In this document: positions 24,647 to 37,665 of the stretch, one piece after another | Layout: the number at the start of each line of letters is the position of its first letter | Numbering within the stretch: the first letter of the stretch is position 1 | From: Ottelia alismoides | Lineage: Eukaryota; Streptophyta; Magnoliopsida; Alismatales; Hydrocharitaceae | Length of the DNA: 64,000 nucleotides | Direction of reading: 5' to 3' | Assembly: GCA_037367405.1 (NCBI GenBank) | Contig: JAZKJV010003370.1 | Span: 186,001-250,000, forward strand | The notes under the pieces: model-generated | Seen by the model: the letters and a program-made list of their open reading frames with translations, nothing else | Database searches by the model: none | Told to the model about the DNA's origin: nothing | Translations under genes and position numbers: made by a program

Positions 24647-25073
24647 GGGTTTTGGGATCCATGGATCTCAATCCATGTGTCACATAAAATCAATGGTTGA
24701 GATTGATTTATGTCAATCCAATGGTCAAGATTGTTGTTGGTAAAAACTAACAACTTGTGATTTAATTTGATAAAAATATATTTGATAAATCAAATAAATA
24801 TTAATACCAAATCTAAATCAATCAAATAAGGAGAGAGAAAGCAAAGGAGATGCTCTCCTTATTTGGAAGAGGGGACGACCACCAATTTCCCAAAGGAATT
24901 GGGTGCCGCCCCCCTCATTCCTAATGAGGAGTGCAATCTCATGATTCCCATGAGATTGCACATCTCCTTAATTCTCTCTCTACATATTTTCCAACAACAA
25001 TTTGTTGGTATTTTAATTCACCAAAATATTTCTCAATTAATTTTGGGAATATTGCAATCTTGACATTGGAATA

Positions 25074-25975
25074 TTGTGAATCAAATTCACAACCCAAAAC
25101 AAAATGTAATTTACATTTTCAATTAATTAAACAATGTGTATCCAATACACATTAATAATTAATCTACTAATATAAATTATATTTAACTCTCTCTAATACA
25201 TTATAAATCACATTTATAATATATTAGGAATAATTGGATATTACTATCCACATTATTCTTATCCATAATAATTAAATCACATTTAATTATATTGGATAAT
25301 TTCTTATACATCATGATAATTAAATTACATTTAATTATCAACTTCTTTTTGCTTAGATCTCATGGAATTGTTCTCAAACCATTTAAGAACAGTGCTATTT
25401 CTCCTCAGATACTTGGAGATAAGGACAGGGCGATTGTATTGTTCCACGTATAATGACTTGGATATTGAGATCACATCTCAAATCCAGATCCCATGGACCT
25501 CTCATAGATGCTTGATTAAATCAAGACCGTATACCTAATCTTCTCATTGCATCTGAATCTCATTCAGATCAATGTCCAGTAAATGGACTAAGATTAGGTT
25601 ACTTCTCTAATGAGAGGAGTCACTAAAATCCAGACCTGTTTCATCACTCCCTCGGAATGGAAGCGTCATGGTTATACAATCGTTTATGATCAAATCACCC
25701 TTCAGGTATTCCCAATACCTGCACATCCTGCATACTGGAAGACTCATGATCATCATGAAGATAAAGATCACTTTTACACTGTCATCTTCATAGTCTGATC
25801 ATTAAGTTTCTCAATCTTGGTCCTTCGGATATGGTACAGATCATATGCTTTCACAAAGCATATATCTTACCTTCAAATTCATATCATGCTTCTAAAGCAT
25901 GATGACCATGCATGGAATTTGGTCAATCCCAATACCTCATGAGTGAGCTCATGTCTCCCGGTTCACAAGTGAACC
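25074..25975. repeat. Series of short palindromes in the copia 3' LTR
   Basis: Many small inverted repeats with loops of about 1-5 nt lie close together. Examples: 25074-25092 (7-bp arms), 25101-25119 (9), 25133-25153 (8), 25201-25219 (8), 25269-25289 (9), 25315-25339 (11), 25551-25569 (8), 25843-25863 (9, loop CAC), 25883-25903 (9, loop CTA), 25960-25975 (7). The same series is in the 5' LTR, and more follow to about 26420. Confidence 0.8.
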
Positions 25976-26601
25976 TGTATGATCCCTTTGAGAGATCATA
26001 TTACTCATATGCCCTTACATGCACACCAGCTCGCCGGTGTATAGACCGTGATTAGGTCATCAACCTATTGCTCTGCTAAATGTACAAGCTCAGACATATA
26101 GTAATATATCTGTCTCTGGTCAGAGGATGTTTGCCTGTGATGTGACAGTATTCATCATAGGTCTTTGGTTATCTCGATCTCGTTAAGTCAACTCATTGAC
26201 TCAACTAATCTGATACCTCTGAATCAATATTCCTATGCAGAGGACCTGCATCAAGAGGTCGATCAGATATTAGTCTACTGAGATGGGATTGCCATCTCCT
26301 ACTCAGACTGGAGATCACTACTTGTTAATCATTGATGATGCTTGATGAGTCCTCTATCTAACTCCTTGGATATTCATCCAAGCATCAGCCTCTATGATTC
26401 AATCATTGAATCAACAGCTGTATGATTATCAAGTTGGCCATGGTACATAACCCTTATTGTACGGAGGGACCTTATAGCGCATTCATTCATTCAATATCAG
26501 AAAGGGAGTGAAACAAAACATCAATAACTTTTATTGATAAATCATTTATTACAATAACATTTATTGTAGGGATGGTTCGCCTCGGGCTCACATTGCTAAC
26601 A

Positions 26602-26613
26602 ATCTCCCACTAG
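26602..26613 (-). other. Polypurine tract of the copia element
   Basis: Minus strand GGGCTAGTGGGAGAT directly before the LTR start TGTTAGC, the usual copia arrangement. Confidence 0.8.
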
Positions 26614-26616
26614 CCC

Positions 26617-29600
26617 TCAGAACCATTCAGGAACAAACCTTAAACCCATACTCATTACATGCTGGTCAAAAACCTTCTGTGTCAGAGGTTTGGTAAGAGG
26701 ATCAGCAACGTTGTCGGCGGAGGCCACCTTGGTGATGATGATGTCACCACGCTTTTGAATCTCCCGGATGATGTGGTATTTCCTTTCTACGTGCTTGCTC
26801 TTCTGATGCCATCTGGGTTCCTTCGCCTGGGCAATGGCTCCCGTGTTATCACAGAGTAGCGGGTTGGGAGTATCAGAGGAAACTACGCCAAGCTCCTGGA
26901 CGAACTTCCGCAACCACACCACCTCCTTTGCAGCATCCGATGCGGTAATGTATTCGGCTTCTGTTGTTGAATCTGTCGTAGTGTCCTGCTTCTTGCTTCT
27001 CCAGCTCACAGCACCACCGTTCAACAAGAACACAAACCCTGATGTCAAGAATCTGTATATCCCAAGACTTGGAGATCACCATCTCCATAGACCAAGATGT
27101 AATCTTGCGTCCGTCTTAGATATTTGAATATGTTCTTTACTGCATTCCAGTGTTGTTCTCCATAGCAGGATTGGTAACGACTTACCACTCCCACTGCATG
27201 GCAGATATCTGGCCTAGTACACATCATGGCATACATTAAGCTTCCTACGGCTGATGCATAAGGACATCCAGCCATGGCCTTCTTTTCCTCAACAGTTTGA
27301 GGAGCCATTCCTTTAGACAGGTGGATACCATGTCTTAAGGGTAGGAATCCTTTCTTGGAACTATCCATACGGAATCGTTCAAGAATCTTCTTAATGTATC
27401 CTTGTTGTGACAATCCCAATATCCTCTTCTCTCGGTTTCTGAACAGCTTCATACCCAAGATGTAAGAGGCTTCTCCAAGATCTTTCATCTCAAAGGTATG
27501 GGACAGCCAAATCTTCACACTGGTCATCATCCCTGTATCATTCCCAATGATAAGGATGTCATCTACATAAAGCACGATGAACACAATGGTGCTCCCACTA
27601 AGCTTCTTGTACACATAAGGTTCATCAGGATTCTGCAGAAAATCATAACTCTTTATGGTTTCGTCAAATCTGATGTTCCAGCTACGAGAAGCTTGCTTGA
27701 GCCCATAGATGGATTTCTTCAGCTTGCATACTTTGCCATCCTCATTCATGAAGCTCTGGGGCTGCTCCATGTAGATATCCTCCTCGAGGTATCCATTGAG
27801 GAAAGCTGTCTTGACGTCCATCTGCCAGATGTCGTAGTCAAGATATGCAGCTATAGCTAGCAATGCCCTGATGGATTTAAGCATAGACACATGAGAGAAT
27901 GTCTCATCGTAGTCGATGCCTTCTCTCTGTGTGTAGCCCTTGGCTACGAGTCGTGCCTTTAAAGTTTCTACTTTCCCATCAGGTCCCCTCTTTCTCTTGA
28001 AGATTCATTTGCACCCAATGGGTTTTACCCCTTTAGGTGGATCCTCTAGGGTCCATACACCATTCTTATGCATGGAGTCAATTTCTGACTTCATTGCTAG
28101 CATCCATCTATCCATGTCATGATCCGCGAGTGCTTCATCAAATGAAGTAGGATCACTGTCAGTTTCACCTGACACATGGAATCCATACCTTTCTGGTGGT
28201 GCAACCACCCTCGAACTCCTTCGAATAGGTATGGGTGTATGATCTTTATTTACTTCTTCAGTTTCTGGTTCAGGAAGCTCAGAATCCTCAGGAGATTCAA
28301 TGAGTTCCTTTACTTCATATTTATCTTGACCCTTAAGGAAATCATTCTCCAGAAATTTCACATCTCTAGAAACAAAAACCTTCTGAGTCTCAGGGTCATA
28401 GAGTTGGTATCCAATACCATCTCTAACATACCCTATGAAGTAACACTCACGAGAGCGAGATTCTAGCTTGCTTGCATCCACATTCTTTGCATGGACCAAG
28501 CAACCCCAAACCCTCAAGTGATTAACACTAGGTTTGGTTCCATACCAGAGCTCATGAGGAGTCTTAGGTACAGATTTGCCAGGAATCTTATTCAGGATAT
28601 ATATTGCAGTCTCTACTGCATATCCTCAGAAACTAAGTGGTAAATGTGCTTTGCTCATCATTGAACGAACCATATCCATGATGGTTCTGTTGCGTCTTTC
28701 AGCAACACCATTAAGTTGGGGAGTTCCAGGAGGAGTGAGATTGGAAATAATTCCATTCTCTTTAAGGTATTCCTTAAATTCATCTGATAGGTACTCGCCA
28801 CCTCGATCAGATCGAATTCGTTTAATCTTCCTATCGGTTTGGTTCTCAACCAAAGCCTTGAATTCTTTGAACTTTTCAAAGGTTTCAGATTTATGACGTA
28901 ATAGGAAGATAAACCCGTATCGCGAATGGTCATCAATAAACGTCAAATAATATCGATATCCATTTCGGGTCGCGGTACTGAAGGGACCGCATACATCAGT
29001 ATGTATTAGGTCAATAATACCTTCACATCTTGTAACCTTGTTACGAAAAGGCATGCTGGCCATTTTTCCTTGAATGCAATTCTTGCAAGCAGGCAAAGGT
29101 TGAACCTGTAGAAAATCTAAAGGTCCATCCTTAATTAATCTATTGATCTTATCAACAGACAAATGGCCAAGCCTTTGATGCCAAATCTCATTTGAGAGAT
29201 TTTCATTCTCCCTGGATCTTTTAGGGTTTTTATTAGTGCTTGTAACATTCATAACACATTTATCAATGCACAATTCATAGAGTCCTCCAGAAGTCAAAAT
29301 ACCATCTGCAATATATTTATCATACCGGTTTATGACTAATTTATTACAGAACAGGAATGAATACCCACTTCTAACTAACTTAGATACAGATATTAGATTC
29401 CTTCTGACTTCAGGTACATAAAGACACTCTTTAAGTACTAGGACTCTACCACTAGATAATGATAGTCGACAAGTCCCGACGGCGACTGCTGCAACACTTG
29501 CATCAGATCCCATCTGGATGACTATCTCCCCTTCTTCAAGCTTTCTAGTTTCCTGAAACAAATGCAACAAATTGCATACATGAACAGAAGCACCAGAATC

Positions 29601-30503
29601 AACAACCCAACTTCCTTCTCGTCCGACGAGAAAGCTGGTTTCAATGATAAATGTAGATTTCATACCTGCTGGGGCTTTACCTTTGTCGATCGACTTCAGG
29701 TAATCCGGGCAATTACACCTCCAGTGCCCCGGCTTCTTGCAGTGGTGACAGACGTCGATTTTCTTCGACGCCATTAAAGTGGATGCATTGGAAGATGAGG
29801 CAACACTTTGTCCCTTCTTCTTTCTCTTCTGGGCCGGGCCCTTCCGAGAACCTTGCTTCCGATCGCGCTTCCCTTTGACCTGCGCAACCATTGCAGTGCC
29901 AGTGGGACCATCTTTCTTCATTACGTCTTCTGCAGACTTTAATGCAGCAAGAAGCCCAGCATTTGTCAGTTCCAGCTTATTCATGTGGAATGACACCACA
30001 AAGTTATTGAAGGATTTGGGCAATGACAGCAGAATGAAATCAGATTGCATGTCTGCATCCATCGTCGCCCCCAGAGTCTCAAGCTCTGACAAGTACCCAA
30101 ACATTTTGAGTACATGCTCGCGGACCGAGGTCCCTTCTTGCATCTTGCAGCGAACGAGTTCTTTCATAACATTGTACCGCTGGGTGCGGTTAATGTCACC
30201 AAACATATCCTTTAGATTCTGCATGATATCCTGGCAAGTACTCATCTCCACATGTTGCTTCTGAAGAACATTGGAGAGAGAACCCAAGATATAGCACCTA
30301 GCCAAGACATGATCTTCATCATACTTGTCATTATATGCTTTGTCTTCCTTAGATTTAGGGTTTTCAAGTTTGTTTTCAGAGAGCACATAACTGATGCGCT
30401 CTGCCGAAAGCACAAGCTCCAAATTACGGATCCAATCCGAGTAATTTGGTCCGGTCAATTGGTTGACCTCCAGAAGCCTGCTCAGTGGGTTCATGGCCTT
30501 CAT
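26617..30503 (-). pseudogene. Ty1/copia gag-pol polyprotein with two stops and an RNase H deletion
   Basis: The first ATG that suits the family is at 30503 (MKAMNPLSRLLEVNQLTGPNY); the frame is open a few codons further upstream from a GTG. Domains in order: gag; zinc knuckle CHHCKKPGHWRCNC; protease WVVDSGAS; integrase zinc region HQRLGH with CKNCIQGK; catalytic LIHTDVCGPF, IRSDRGGEY and NGVAERRNR; RT with WQMDVKTAFLNG and LYVDDILIIG; RNase H with TDSTTEAEYITASDAAKE. Nonsense codons fall after KAHLPLSF (about 28626) and after PIGCK (about 28005), where Trp is expected. Near 27045 a short deletion with frameshift removes sequence between VLGYTDS and SGFVF. Catalytic residues of protease, integrase and RT are retained. 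Confidence 0.92.
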
Positions 30504-32224
30504 TTTCTGAAATTGAGAATGCACTATATTAGAACATAAAATTATATATTCAATTTAATTTTATTTGATTAAGGCATTTTTAAATCAAATTAGTCTTGCT
30601 ATGTCAACTATGAAAGTTTATTCCCTTATTCACTTTCAAAGTAGGAGATATACTTACCGATATATCTCAAGCAAGAACTGGGATCTCCTCTTTATCTTTG
30701 TTACATCCCAATAATATGAGAAACTGTAACTCCAATAAAGAGAAGCGGGAACACATTCCGCCTTGCAAGTCCAACTTGCATTCCCAATTCGGTCTTTAAT
30801 ACCCAGGCCCACCACCCCTAAGGTGATGTTGACCTGTCATTAATTGAACCAACCGTCAACAGGATTAGAACTCACTATACGCAATCCAATATCGCCCCAA
30901 TAAAATGAGGATCCAATATTGGTGCACTACGCATACGGCCTTACTCTTTCGAGAAGCAAAGAGTCCGATCCAGATGCGCTTGTATATAGGAGTTGTCACT
31001 ACGTACAGGCGTCTCCTATATACAATCCCTGGCGACGGAAACCCTTCGCCTTGACGGGAGACCATGGATGTCACTTATGTGATCCTCCACCTCTTATTCA
31101 AATTTAATTAATTACTATGAATCACATTCATATAATTAATTCTTCTAAGGGAATTATTAACTCTAATCATATTAGAGTATTCTCAATTGGATATAATTAA
31201 CTTAATCATATTAAATTAATTATCAATCCAATTTAATCAATCAAACTTAATTTTATGCTTGAATATATATATGATATTATTCTCAAAGTACGTATTAATT
31301 CGTATTTTAATAATTAGAAAAAATACATCATAATCTCTCGGACATTATCCCGGCCCTACCCGCTGTCATGGCCAGTACCGACGGGAGTGGGGCTGACCAC
31401 ATACGTTGCAACCCGCTGACCAGCGATTCCCGAGTAGACACCATATCCACCTCGAGAAAGGATAATGCCAAATTAATTATTTTGTACTTGAGATGATCAT
31501 CGGTTCTTCAACCGAAATTATACCATATAGTAATCAAAACAATTTTGATTTTAAGGAAATTTGCTAGGCAAATTCCCAAGTCCTATTCAAGCAAGAAGTT
31601 TGATGATTGTAATTCCAATTAAGGTTTAGATCAAATCTAATCAACTAATTGGTTGGGGCCAAGTCAATTAGGCAAATAATCATGTTTCAATATTTCGCAA
31701 ATATTTTTCAAGATTATTTCACGAAATTAACAATTAATTTCACTAATTGACAATCACTTGGTTCTAGATTAGGAAAGCAATTTCAGCAGTGACCCCTACT
31801 TACTAAAATTGGCATATCTCAATCATATTAAATCCAAATTAAGCAAAGTCAATTTCTAAAGTTTGCTAACTTGATTTAGGACAGAACCTAAGTGATGTTT
31901 CACGCATTTCGAGGCAAGTCTAAACAGTAATTAACATTTTAATCACGTTCAGATTCACAGTTCCCGCAACAGTGCATACATGTTCGATAAAACGACCATA
32001 TCTCGAGCATACGAAATCCGATTTACGCAAACTCAGATCCTATGGTTTCCTTATTTAATGGGGAACATAATACAAGTATAAAATTCGTGTTTAAACAATT
32101 TAAACAGTGCCGAATTTATTTACTAAACAGATCTGCGAAATCAAATGCGATGAAAACTTTCGCGACCTTAGCGAACCCAAGTCGTCCTTGGTTAACGAAT
32201 CACTATTCGAAACCGTCGACCTAA
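30504..32224 (-). other. Leader of the copia element
   Basis: 1.7 kb between primer site and gag. No gene supported. At 31100-31260 it repeats the style of short consecutive palindromes seen in the LTR, for example TATGAATCACATTCATA and CTCTAATCATATTAGAG. Confidence 0.6.
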
Positions 32225-32237
32225 GGCTCTGATACCA
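32225..32237 (-). other. Primer binding site, initiator tRNA-Met type
   Basis: Minus strand TGGTATCAGAGCC, 2 bp from the LTR end at 32240. TGGTATCAGAGC is the standard primer site of plant copia elements. Confidence 0.9.
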
Positions 32238-32239
32238 CT

Positions 32240-34766
32240 TGAAGGATATGGAGAGATCCTCAAGCGCATCACGGAAGCATGAGCGTCGTATCGGATACAA
32301 CGAAGAACGACTAGTCGTACTAGTTGTTCGGTGCAGCAGAATTTAAAAATTTTATTCGATGAAACCACATGATCCAAGAACCATTCTCGGATCGTTTCAT
32401 CTATAACCACAACAAGTATAATGCAATACCTCTTGAAGCGTGGTTGATCGAGTCTCTAAGAGAAGAGACCTCCTGTCTCAAGTCCGATCGTCGGAGAGAT
32501 CGCTTGCGAGCGCGGGGATGAACCGCGGTGTCCTCGCAATCCAAGAAGTTGATCCAAACGCGGTTGCTCCTGATCTCGTCGCACGAGATCGAACGTCTTC
32601 TTCACGGGCAAAGCACTCGAAGTAGATGGAGAACTGCAGAGCGTCGAAGCGGTAGCATGAGGGCGCGGGCGTCGACGTTTTTCTCTCCACCAAGGTTGAC
32701 GGCCACCAAGAAGAAGGGGGAGAGAGGGCTGTCGAGTATGAGAGAAAGAGAGAGAGAGATTTGCTACAATAGCATATCTAAAGAGAGAGCCAATAATGCC
32801 TCTCTATTTATAGGGTTTTGGGATCCATGGATCTCAATCCACGTATCACATAAAATCAATGGTTGAGATTGATTTATGTCAATCCAATGGTCAAGATTGT
32901 TGTTGGTAAAAACCAACAACTTGTGATTTAATTTGATAAAAATATATTTGATAAATCAAATAAATATTAATACCAAATCTAAATCAATCAAATAAGGAGA
33001 GAGAAAGCAAAGGAGATGCTCTCCTTATTTGGAAGAGGGGACGGCCACCAATTTCCCAAGGGAATTGGGTGCCGCCCCCCTCATTCCTAATGAGGAGTGC
33101 AATCTCATGATTCCCATGAGATTGCACATCTCCTTAATTCTCTCTCTACTTATTTTCCAACAACAATTTGTTGGTATTTTAATTCACCAAAATAATTCTC
33201 AATTAATTTTGGGAATATTGCAATCTTGACATTGGAATATTGTGAATCAAATTCACAACCCAAAACAAAATGTAATTTACATTTTCAATTAATTAAATAA
33301 CGTGTATCCAATACACATTAATAATTAATCTACTAATATAAATTATATTTAACTCTCTCTAATACATTATAAATCACATTTATAATATATTAGGAATAAT
33401 TGGATTTTACTATCCACATTATTCTTATCCATATTATTAAATCACATTTAATTATATTGGATAATTTCTCATACATCATGATAATTAAATTACATTTAAT
33501 TATCAACTTCTTTTTGCTTAGATCTCATGGAATTGTTCTCAAACCATTTAAGAACAATGCTATTTCTCCTCAGATACTCGGAGATAAGGACAGGGCGATT
33601 GTATTGTTCCACGTATAGTGACTTGGATATTGAGATCACATCTCAAATCCAGATCCCATGGACCTCTCATAGATGCTTGATTAAATCAAGACCGTATACC
33701 TAATCTTCTCATTGCATCTGAATCTCATTCAGATCAATGTCCAGTAAATGTAATAAGATTAGGTTACTTCTCTAATGAGAGGAGTCACTAAAATCCAGAC
33801 CTGTTTCATCACTCCCTCAGAATGGAAGCGTCATGGTTATACAATCGTTTATGATCAAATCACCCTTCAGGTATTCCCAATACCTGCACATCCTGCATAC
33901 TGGAAGACTCATGATCATCATGAAGATAAAGATCACTTTTACACTGTCATCTTCATAGTCTGATCATTAAGTTTCTCAATCTTGGTCCTTCGGATATGGT
34001 ACAGATCATATGCTTTCACAAAGCATATATCTTACCTTCAAATTCATATCATGCTTCTAAAGCATGATGACCATGCATGGAATTTGATCAATCCCAATAC
34101 CTCATGAGTGAGCTCATGTCTCCCGGTTCACAAGTGAACCTGTATGATCCCTTTGAGAGATCATATTACTCATATGCCCTTACATGCACACCAGCTCGCC
34201 GGTGTATAGACCTTGATTAGGTCATCAACCTATTGGTCTGCCAAATGTACATGCTCAGACATATAGTAATATATCTGTCTCTGGTCAGAGGATGTTTGCC
34301 TGTGATGTGACAGTATTCATCATAGGTCTTTGGTTATCTCGATCTCGTTAAGTCAACTCATTGACTCAACTAATCTGATACCTCTGAATCAATATTCCTA
34401 TGCAGAGGACCTGCATCAAGAGGTCGATCAGATATCAGTCTACTGAGATGGGATTGCCATCTCCCACTCAGACTGGAGATCACTACTTGTTAATCATTGA
34501 TGATGCTTGATGAGTCCTCTATCTAACTCCTTAGATATTCATCCAAGCATCAGCCTCTATGATTCAATCATTGAATCAACAGCTGTATGATTATCAAGTT
34601 GGCCATGGTACATAACCCTTATTGTACAGAGGGACCTTATAGAGCATTCATTCATTCAATATCAGAAAGGGAGTGAAACAAAACATCAATAACTTTTATT
34701 GATAAATCATTTATTACAATAACATTTATTGTAGGAATGGTTCGCCTCGGGCTCACATTGCTAACA
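32240..34766 (-). repeat. 5' LTR of the copia element (2,527 bp)
   Basis: Same ends as the 3' LTR. It contains the TATA box (32814-32822) and the palindrome series (about 33240-34590). Its apparent ORFs mirror those of the 3' LTR and are not genes. Confidence 0.92.
32814..32822 (-). promoter_or_regulatory. Candidate TATA box, copia 5' LTR
   Basis: Minus strand TATAAATAG in the same context as 24638-24646. This would be the promoter for element RNA. Confidence 0.6.
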
Positions 34767-34771
34767 ATATC
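34767..34771. repeat. Target site duplication ATATC, right copy
   Basis: Matches 24063-24067 exactly. Joining the flanks restores the Athila protease frame between MVDFTVLD and the ILGRPFLRT block. Confidence 0.9.
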
Positions 34772-35686
34772 AAGGACGGTAAAGTCTACCATGTATTCCT
34801 GACCCTCGACTTTAATAACAATGTTCCTCAATTCTCCTTGGGACCTCTTGGTTGATTTGTCTGCAAACTGAAAATGAGCTCTGGATTTCCTAAGAGGTTC
34901 GAGATTAAGCCGCTCATAGAGGGCTGTAGGCATTAGGTTGATGGAGGATCCGTTGTCCAGGAGAGTGCGTGCAAACGTAGTGTCATCAACATGACTCACC
35001 ACATAATGTGCACCCATGTCTCTTCGTTTCCTTGGAAACGAGTTCTTTATTGCGCAAGTCGTGGCTACTGACAGGACGTGTTTCTCAACACGGCTTTTGG
35101 TCTTCTTGCTAACCCTAGTAGGTGTGCAACCCACCTTATGGTATTTCTGAAACGCAGGTGTCATCTCCACGTACTTGTCAAAGAGGATTGTGACCTTGAT
35201 ATGTTTGTTGCAAAACTCTGCCATCTCAGGGTCATTTTTTTGAATTTTTTTAGTTTTCTTCTTTCCATCCTTAAGAGCTCGGGGGAAAGGGATTATTGAC
35301 TCCAACTCAGATTCTGAAACTGAAAGATTCTCATTCATCACTGGAACTGAGTTTTGTACAAGACTAAGTCTCTGAAAACGACTCGGGCTCTGACTATGAC
35401 TAAAAGAAAACTGTTGTCGTGAAACCGATGATGCATCCTCTGCGACTGCTGGAATATCCTCCTCAGATGGAGGTGCAAGCTCTTCATCAATTTCTATGGA
35501 CTCCCTACTTGTGCGGTTCCCTTTCTTCTTTGAGGACTCAGAAGTCATCTTCTTTTGTCGGTGGTGGTGATGGTGGTGTTGCTCCTCTGCCTCCAAGTTC
35601 TCCTCAGGTAGAGACTTGGCGGCTTCTTCCTCCGATGCCCGTGCCCGATCAGGTGCGATCACGGTCCTTCCGCTCCTGAGGGACAT
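34772..35686 (-). pseudogene. Athila-like pol: N-terminal linker and protease, split by copia
   Basis: Begins with MSLRSGRTVIAPDRA, equivalent to the VTLRSGR motif near 120 of the left element. A charged, histidine- and serine-rich linker follows, then an SVATTCAIKNSFPRKRRD stretch. The aspartic protease core reads TFARTLLDNGSSINLMPTAL, with DNGSS at the place of the catalytic Asp-Ser/Thr-Gly. The frame remains open to MVDFTVLD, where the copia LTR interrupts it. Apparent codons below 34772 belong to the LTR. Confidence 0.85.
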
Positions 35687-36385
35687 ATGGTTTATATTAT
35701 CATACGAAAGGATCTCACATTCAGATAAAGAGTTATCTGAATAGTATACCTGATCTCGTGGTCGGTTCTGGCCTTAATTTAGGCTATTCGGGTTGGCTTG
35801 AACCTGGGCGGGAATTGGGGTCTTTGGCACCATCTGTTGGTCCTGGGTACGAGAAACACGATTCAGATCGGTTCTCATATCCATATAGTCCTTCTGGATC
35901 TGTTGGACCTTATCAGTCATGGTTTAAATCGCCAAGGTGAGGGACTCCAATTCGGTGGGTTGGGCTGGTTGATGCTGACTTGAGGATGAAGTCCTGTACT
36001 GGCCCTGCTGGCCATGCCGATACTGCTGTTGCTGATGGGACGGTGACGGGCCTTGCTGGCCTGAGTGGAATTTGCGTTGCTGCTGCTACTGGTGCTGCTG
36101 AGGCTGGTACCCTCGTTCGGGCCTGGACTGAACAAAGTGCGGTGCGGGGACGGAGCCGTTTTCCTGGTAAGCTAGGGAAGGTCGGTGAGGCTGACAATTC
36201 CCCATCCCCGATTGTCTGCCGACGGGGTCATAGTTTTACCACAGCCCGTTGATCTTGAACACCTGCGGAGGCTCCTCGTATCCTGTCTCCACTTGTGAAG
36301 GTACGTTTTGGTCCTGTTGAGTGTAAGTCTGCTCCTCTACCCAGTTGTTCTGAGGCCCCGGTGTCTGTTCCTGTACAAGATAGAC
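35687..36385 (-). pseudogene. C-terminal gag and gag-pol linker, low complexity
   Basis: Sequence rich in Gln, Pro and Ser codons on the minus strand between the gag coiled-coil segment and the LRSGR motif, comparable to 210-760 of the left element. No uninterrupted frame spans it. It continues gag rather than forming a separate gene. Confidence 0.5.
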
Positions 36386-37665
36386 TCAGTGTACAGGTAC
36401 AGGTGGTGCAGAAGGGGCAGGTAGATTTATCTTAGCTACCCTCTCAGTAAGTTCCTCCACTTGCTTCGGCAAATGAGAGAGGGACTCAAGGTCAGTGACC
36501 ATCTTCTGAATTTGCTCGACCATGTTTAACTTGTCAGTTATCATCCCCATGTTGGGAATGAGGTCCTCTGTCAGATCCGCTACAGTCCTCCTAGTTGTCT
36601 CGTTGGATAGGATTGAGGGAGACAACTAATAGGCCCTGGTGGCCTGCGACCTGCCTGTTTCTATCATCTGCTCCAAGATTTTCCATACATCATATTCTTG
36701 TTCAGATAACTTCCTCCACAGGCGGCACTGACTAACCGCTGTATCTCCAGGGTCATGCCACAGAACAAGGTCTGGACTAAGATCGCCTTTGAAATGCCAT
36801 GGCATGGGCATTTCTGAATGAGGTCATTAAACCTATCACATGCTTCATGGAAAGGTTCAATGGTCCGTGGGAGAAACTCGCAATCTTCGTTCCCATTTGG
36901 TTAGTCCTACTGAGTGGGTAGAACTTCTTCAAAAAAGGTCCTTGAACTGCATCCAGGTTGTACATATCACCCCGAGATTTTTCAGCCAATGAGCTGCCTT
37001 ATCTCCTAAGGCAAACGGGGTGGCCTTCAGCCTAATGTAATCCTGCCCAACCCTAGGGTGATTAAGGTTGTTGCAAACCAGCTCGAAGTCTCTGAGGAAG
37101 GCATATGCTTCTTCGTTTGCATTTCCATTAAACTTTGGTAGCAGGCTAAGAAAGTGGGGCTTAAGATCGAACGCTTCAGGGGAAACCGCTGGTGCCAACC
37201 AACTGTACATCTCATTTTCTGCTGGGTTATAAACATCAACCATCGGTCGATCAATTCCTCCTGCCGTAATGATCTGTCCAATCCTTGCCATGAGATCTGC
37301 ATTCTGTTGTTCGGCAATGGCGAGGCGAGCCAAGATTTGCTGTAATGGGCCATCTCTGTGTTCCTCATCATCCGGGTGTTTCTTAGGTGTCATCTTGTCT
37401 TCTAGCCCTTGGAAATGGAAATGGCCTTGGTTAGAAGACAAATCAAGGAAGGGATTCTTATCGAGGCGATGGTCTTCCTCGGTAAGCTCAGAGGAGAGGA
37501 AAGGGTTGGTTTGAGAGTAACCACCCCGGGTTTGAGGGATCCAGAACTCAAGAGGGTCATGAGCTCTAGGTGGTCCAAGTTACGCTTGGGTCGGTGAAGA
37601 TGAGTTTCATGGGGGCTCATAGAGAGATTGGCGAATAAGGAGTCGATATCCCCCCAGTCAGACAT
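36386..37665 (-). pseudogene. gag: Athila-like gag, several frameshifts
   Basis: Starts at the ATG at 37665 (MSDWGDIDSLFANLSMSP). A frameshift near 37600-37440 leads to HFHFQGLEDKMTPKKHP, then IGQIITAGGIDRPMV and the capsid-type domain (AFDLKPHFLSLLPKFNGNAN, HWLKNLGVICTTWMQFKDLF). A second shift near 36940 gives LKKFYPLSRTNQMGTKIASF, a third near 36800 gives WKILEQMIETGRSQ, and the end (36625-36386) is a coiled-coil-like heptad segment (KLNMVEQIQKMVTDLESL). The truncated sister copy (12556-13574) is intact over the first two sites, which shows these are copy-specific lesions. Confidence 0.88.

Larger units (their letters stand above)
24068..26601 (-). repeat. 3' LTR of the copia element (2,534 bp)
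   Basis: Plus strand TGAAGGATATGG to CATTGCTAACA. It has a GA microsatellite, a TATA box and a long series of small palindromes. Differences from the 5' LTR are scattered substitutions and a longer GA tract. Confidence 0.92.
24068..34766 (-). mobile_element. Complete Ty1/copia retrotransposon (10.7 kb), nested in the Athila-like protease
   Basis: Minus-strand order: 5' LTR (34766-32240), initiator-tRNA-Met-type primer site, 1.7-kb leader, one gag-pol frame (30503-26617), polypurine tract, 3' LTR (26601-24068). The order protease-integrase-RT-RNase H marks Ty1/copia. Flanking ATATC duplications prove a clean insertion. The LTRs look about 98% identical where compared, clearly younger than the host element's LTRs. 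The polyprotein has two nonsense codons and an RNase H deletion, so this copy is probably immobile on its own. Confidence 0.93.

Noticed and set aside
29779..30264. 161-codon plus-strand open frame
   Set aside because: Antisense shadow of the copia gag.
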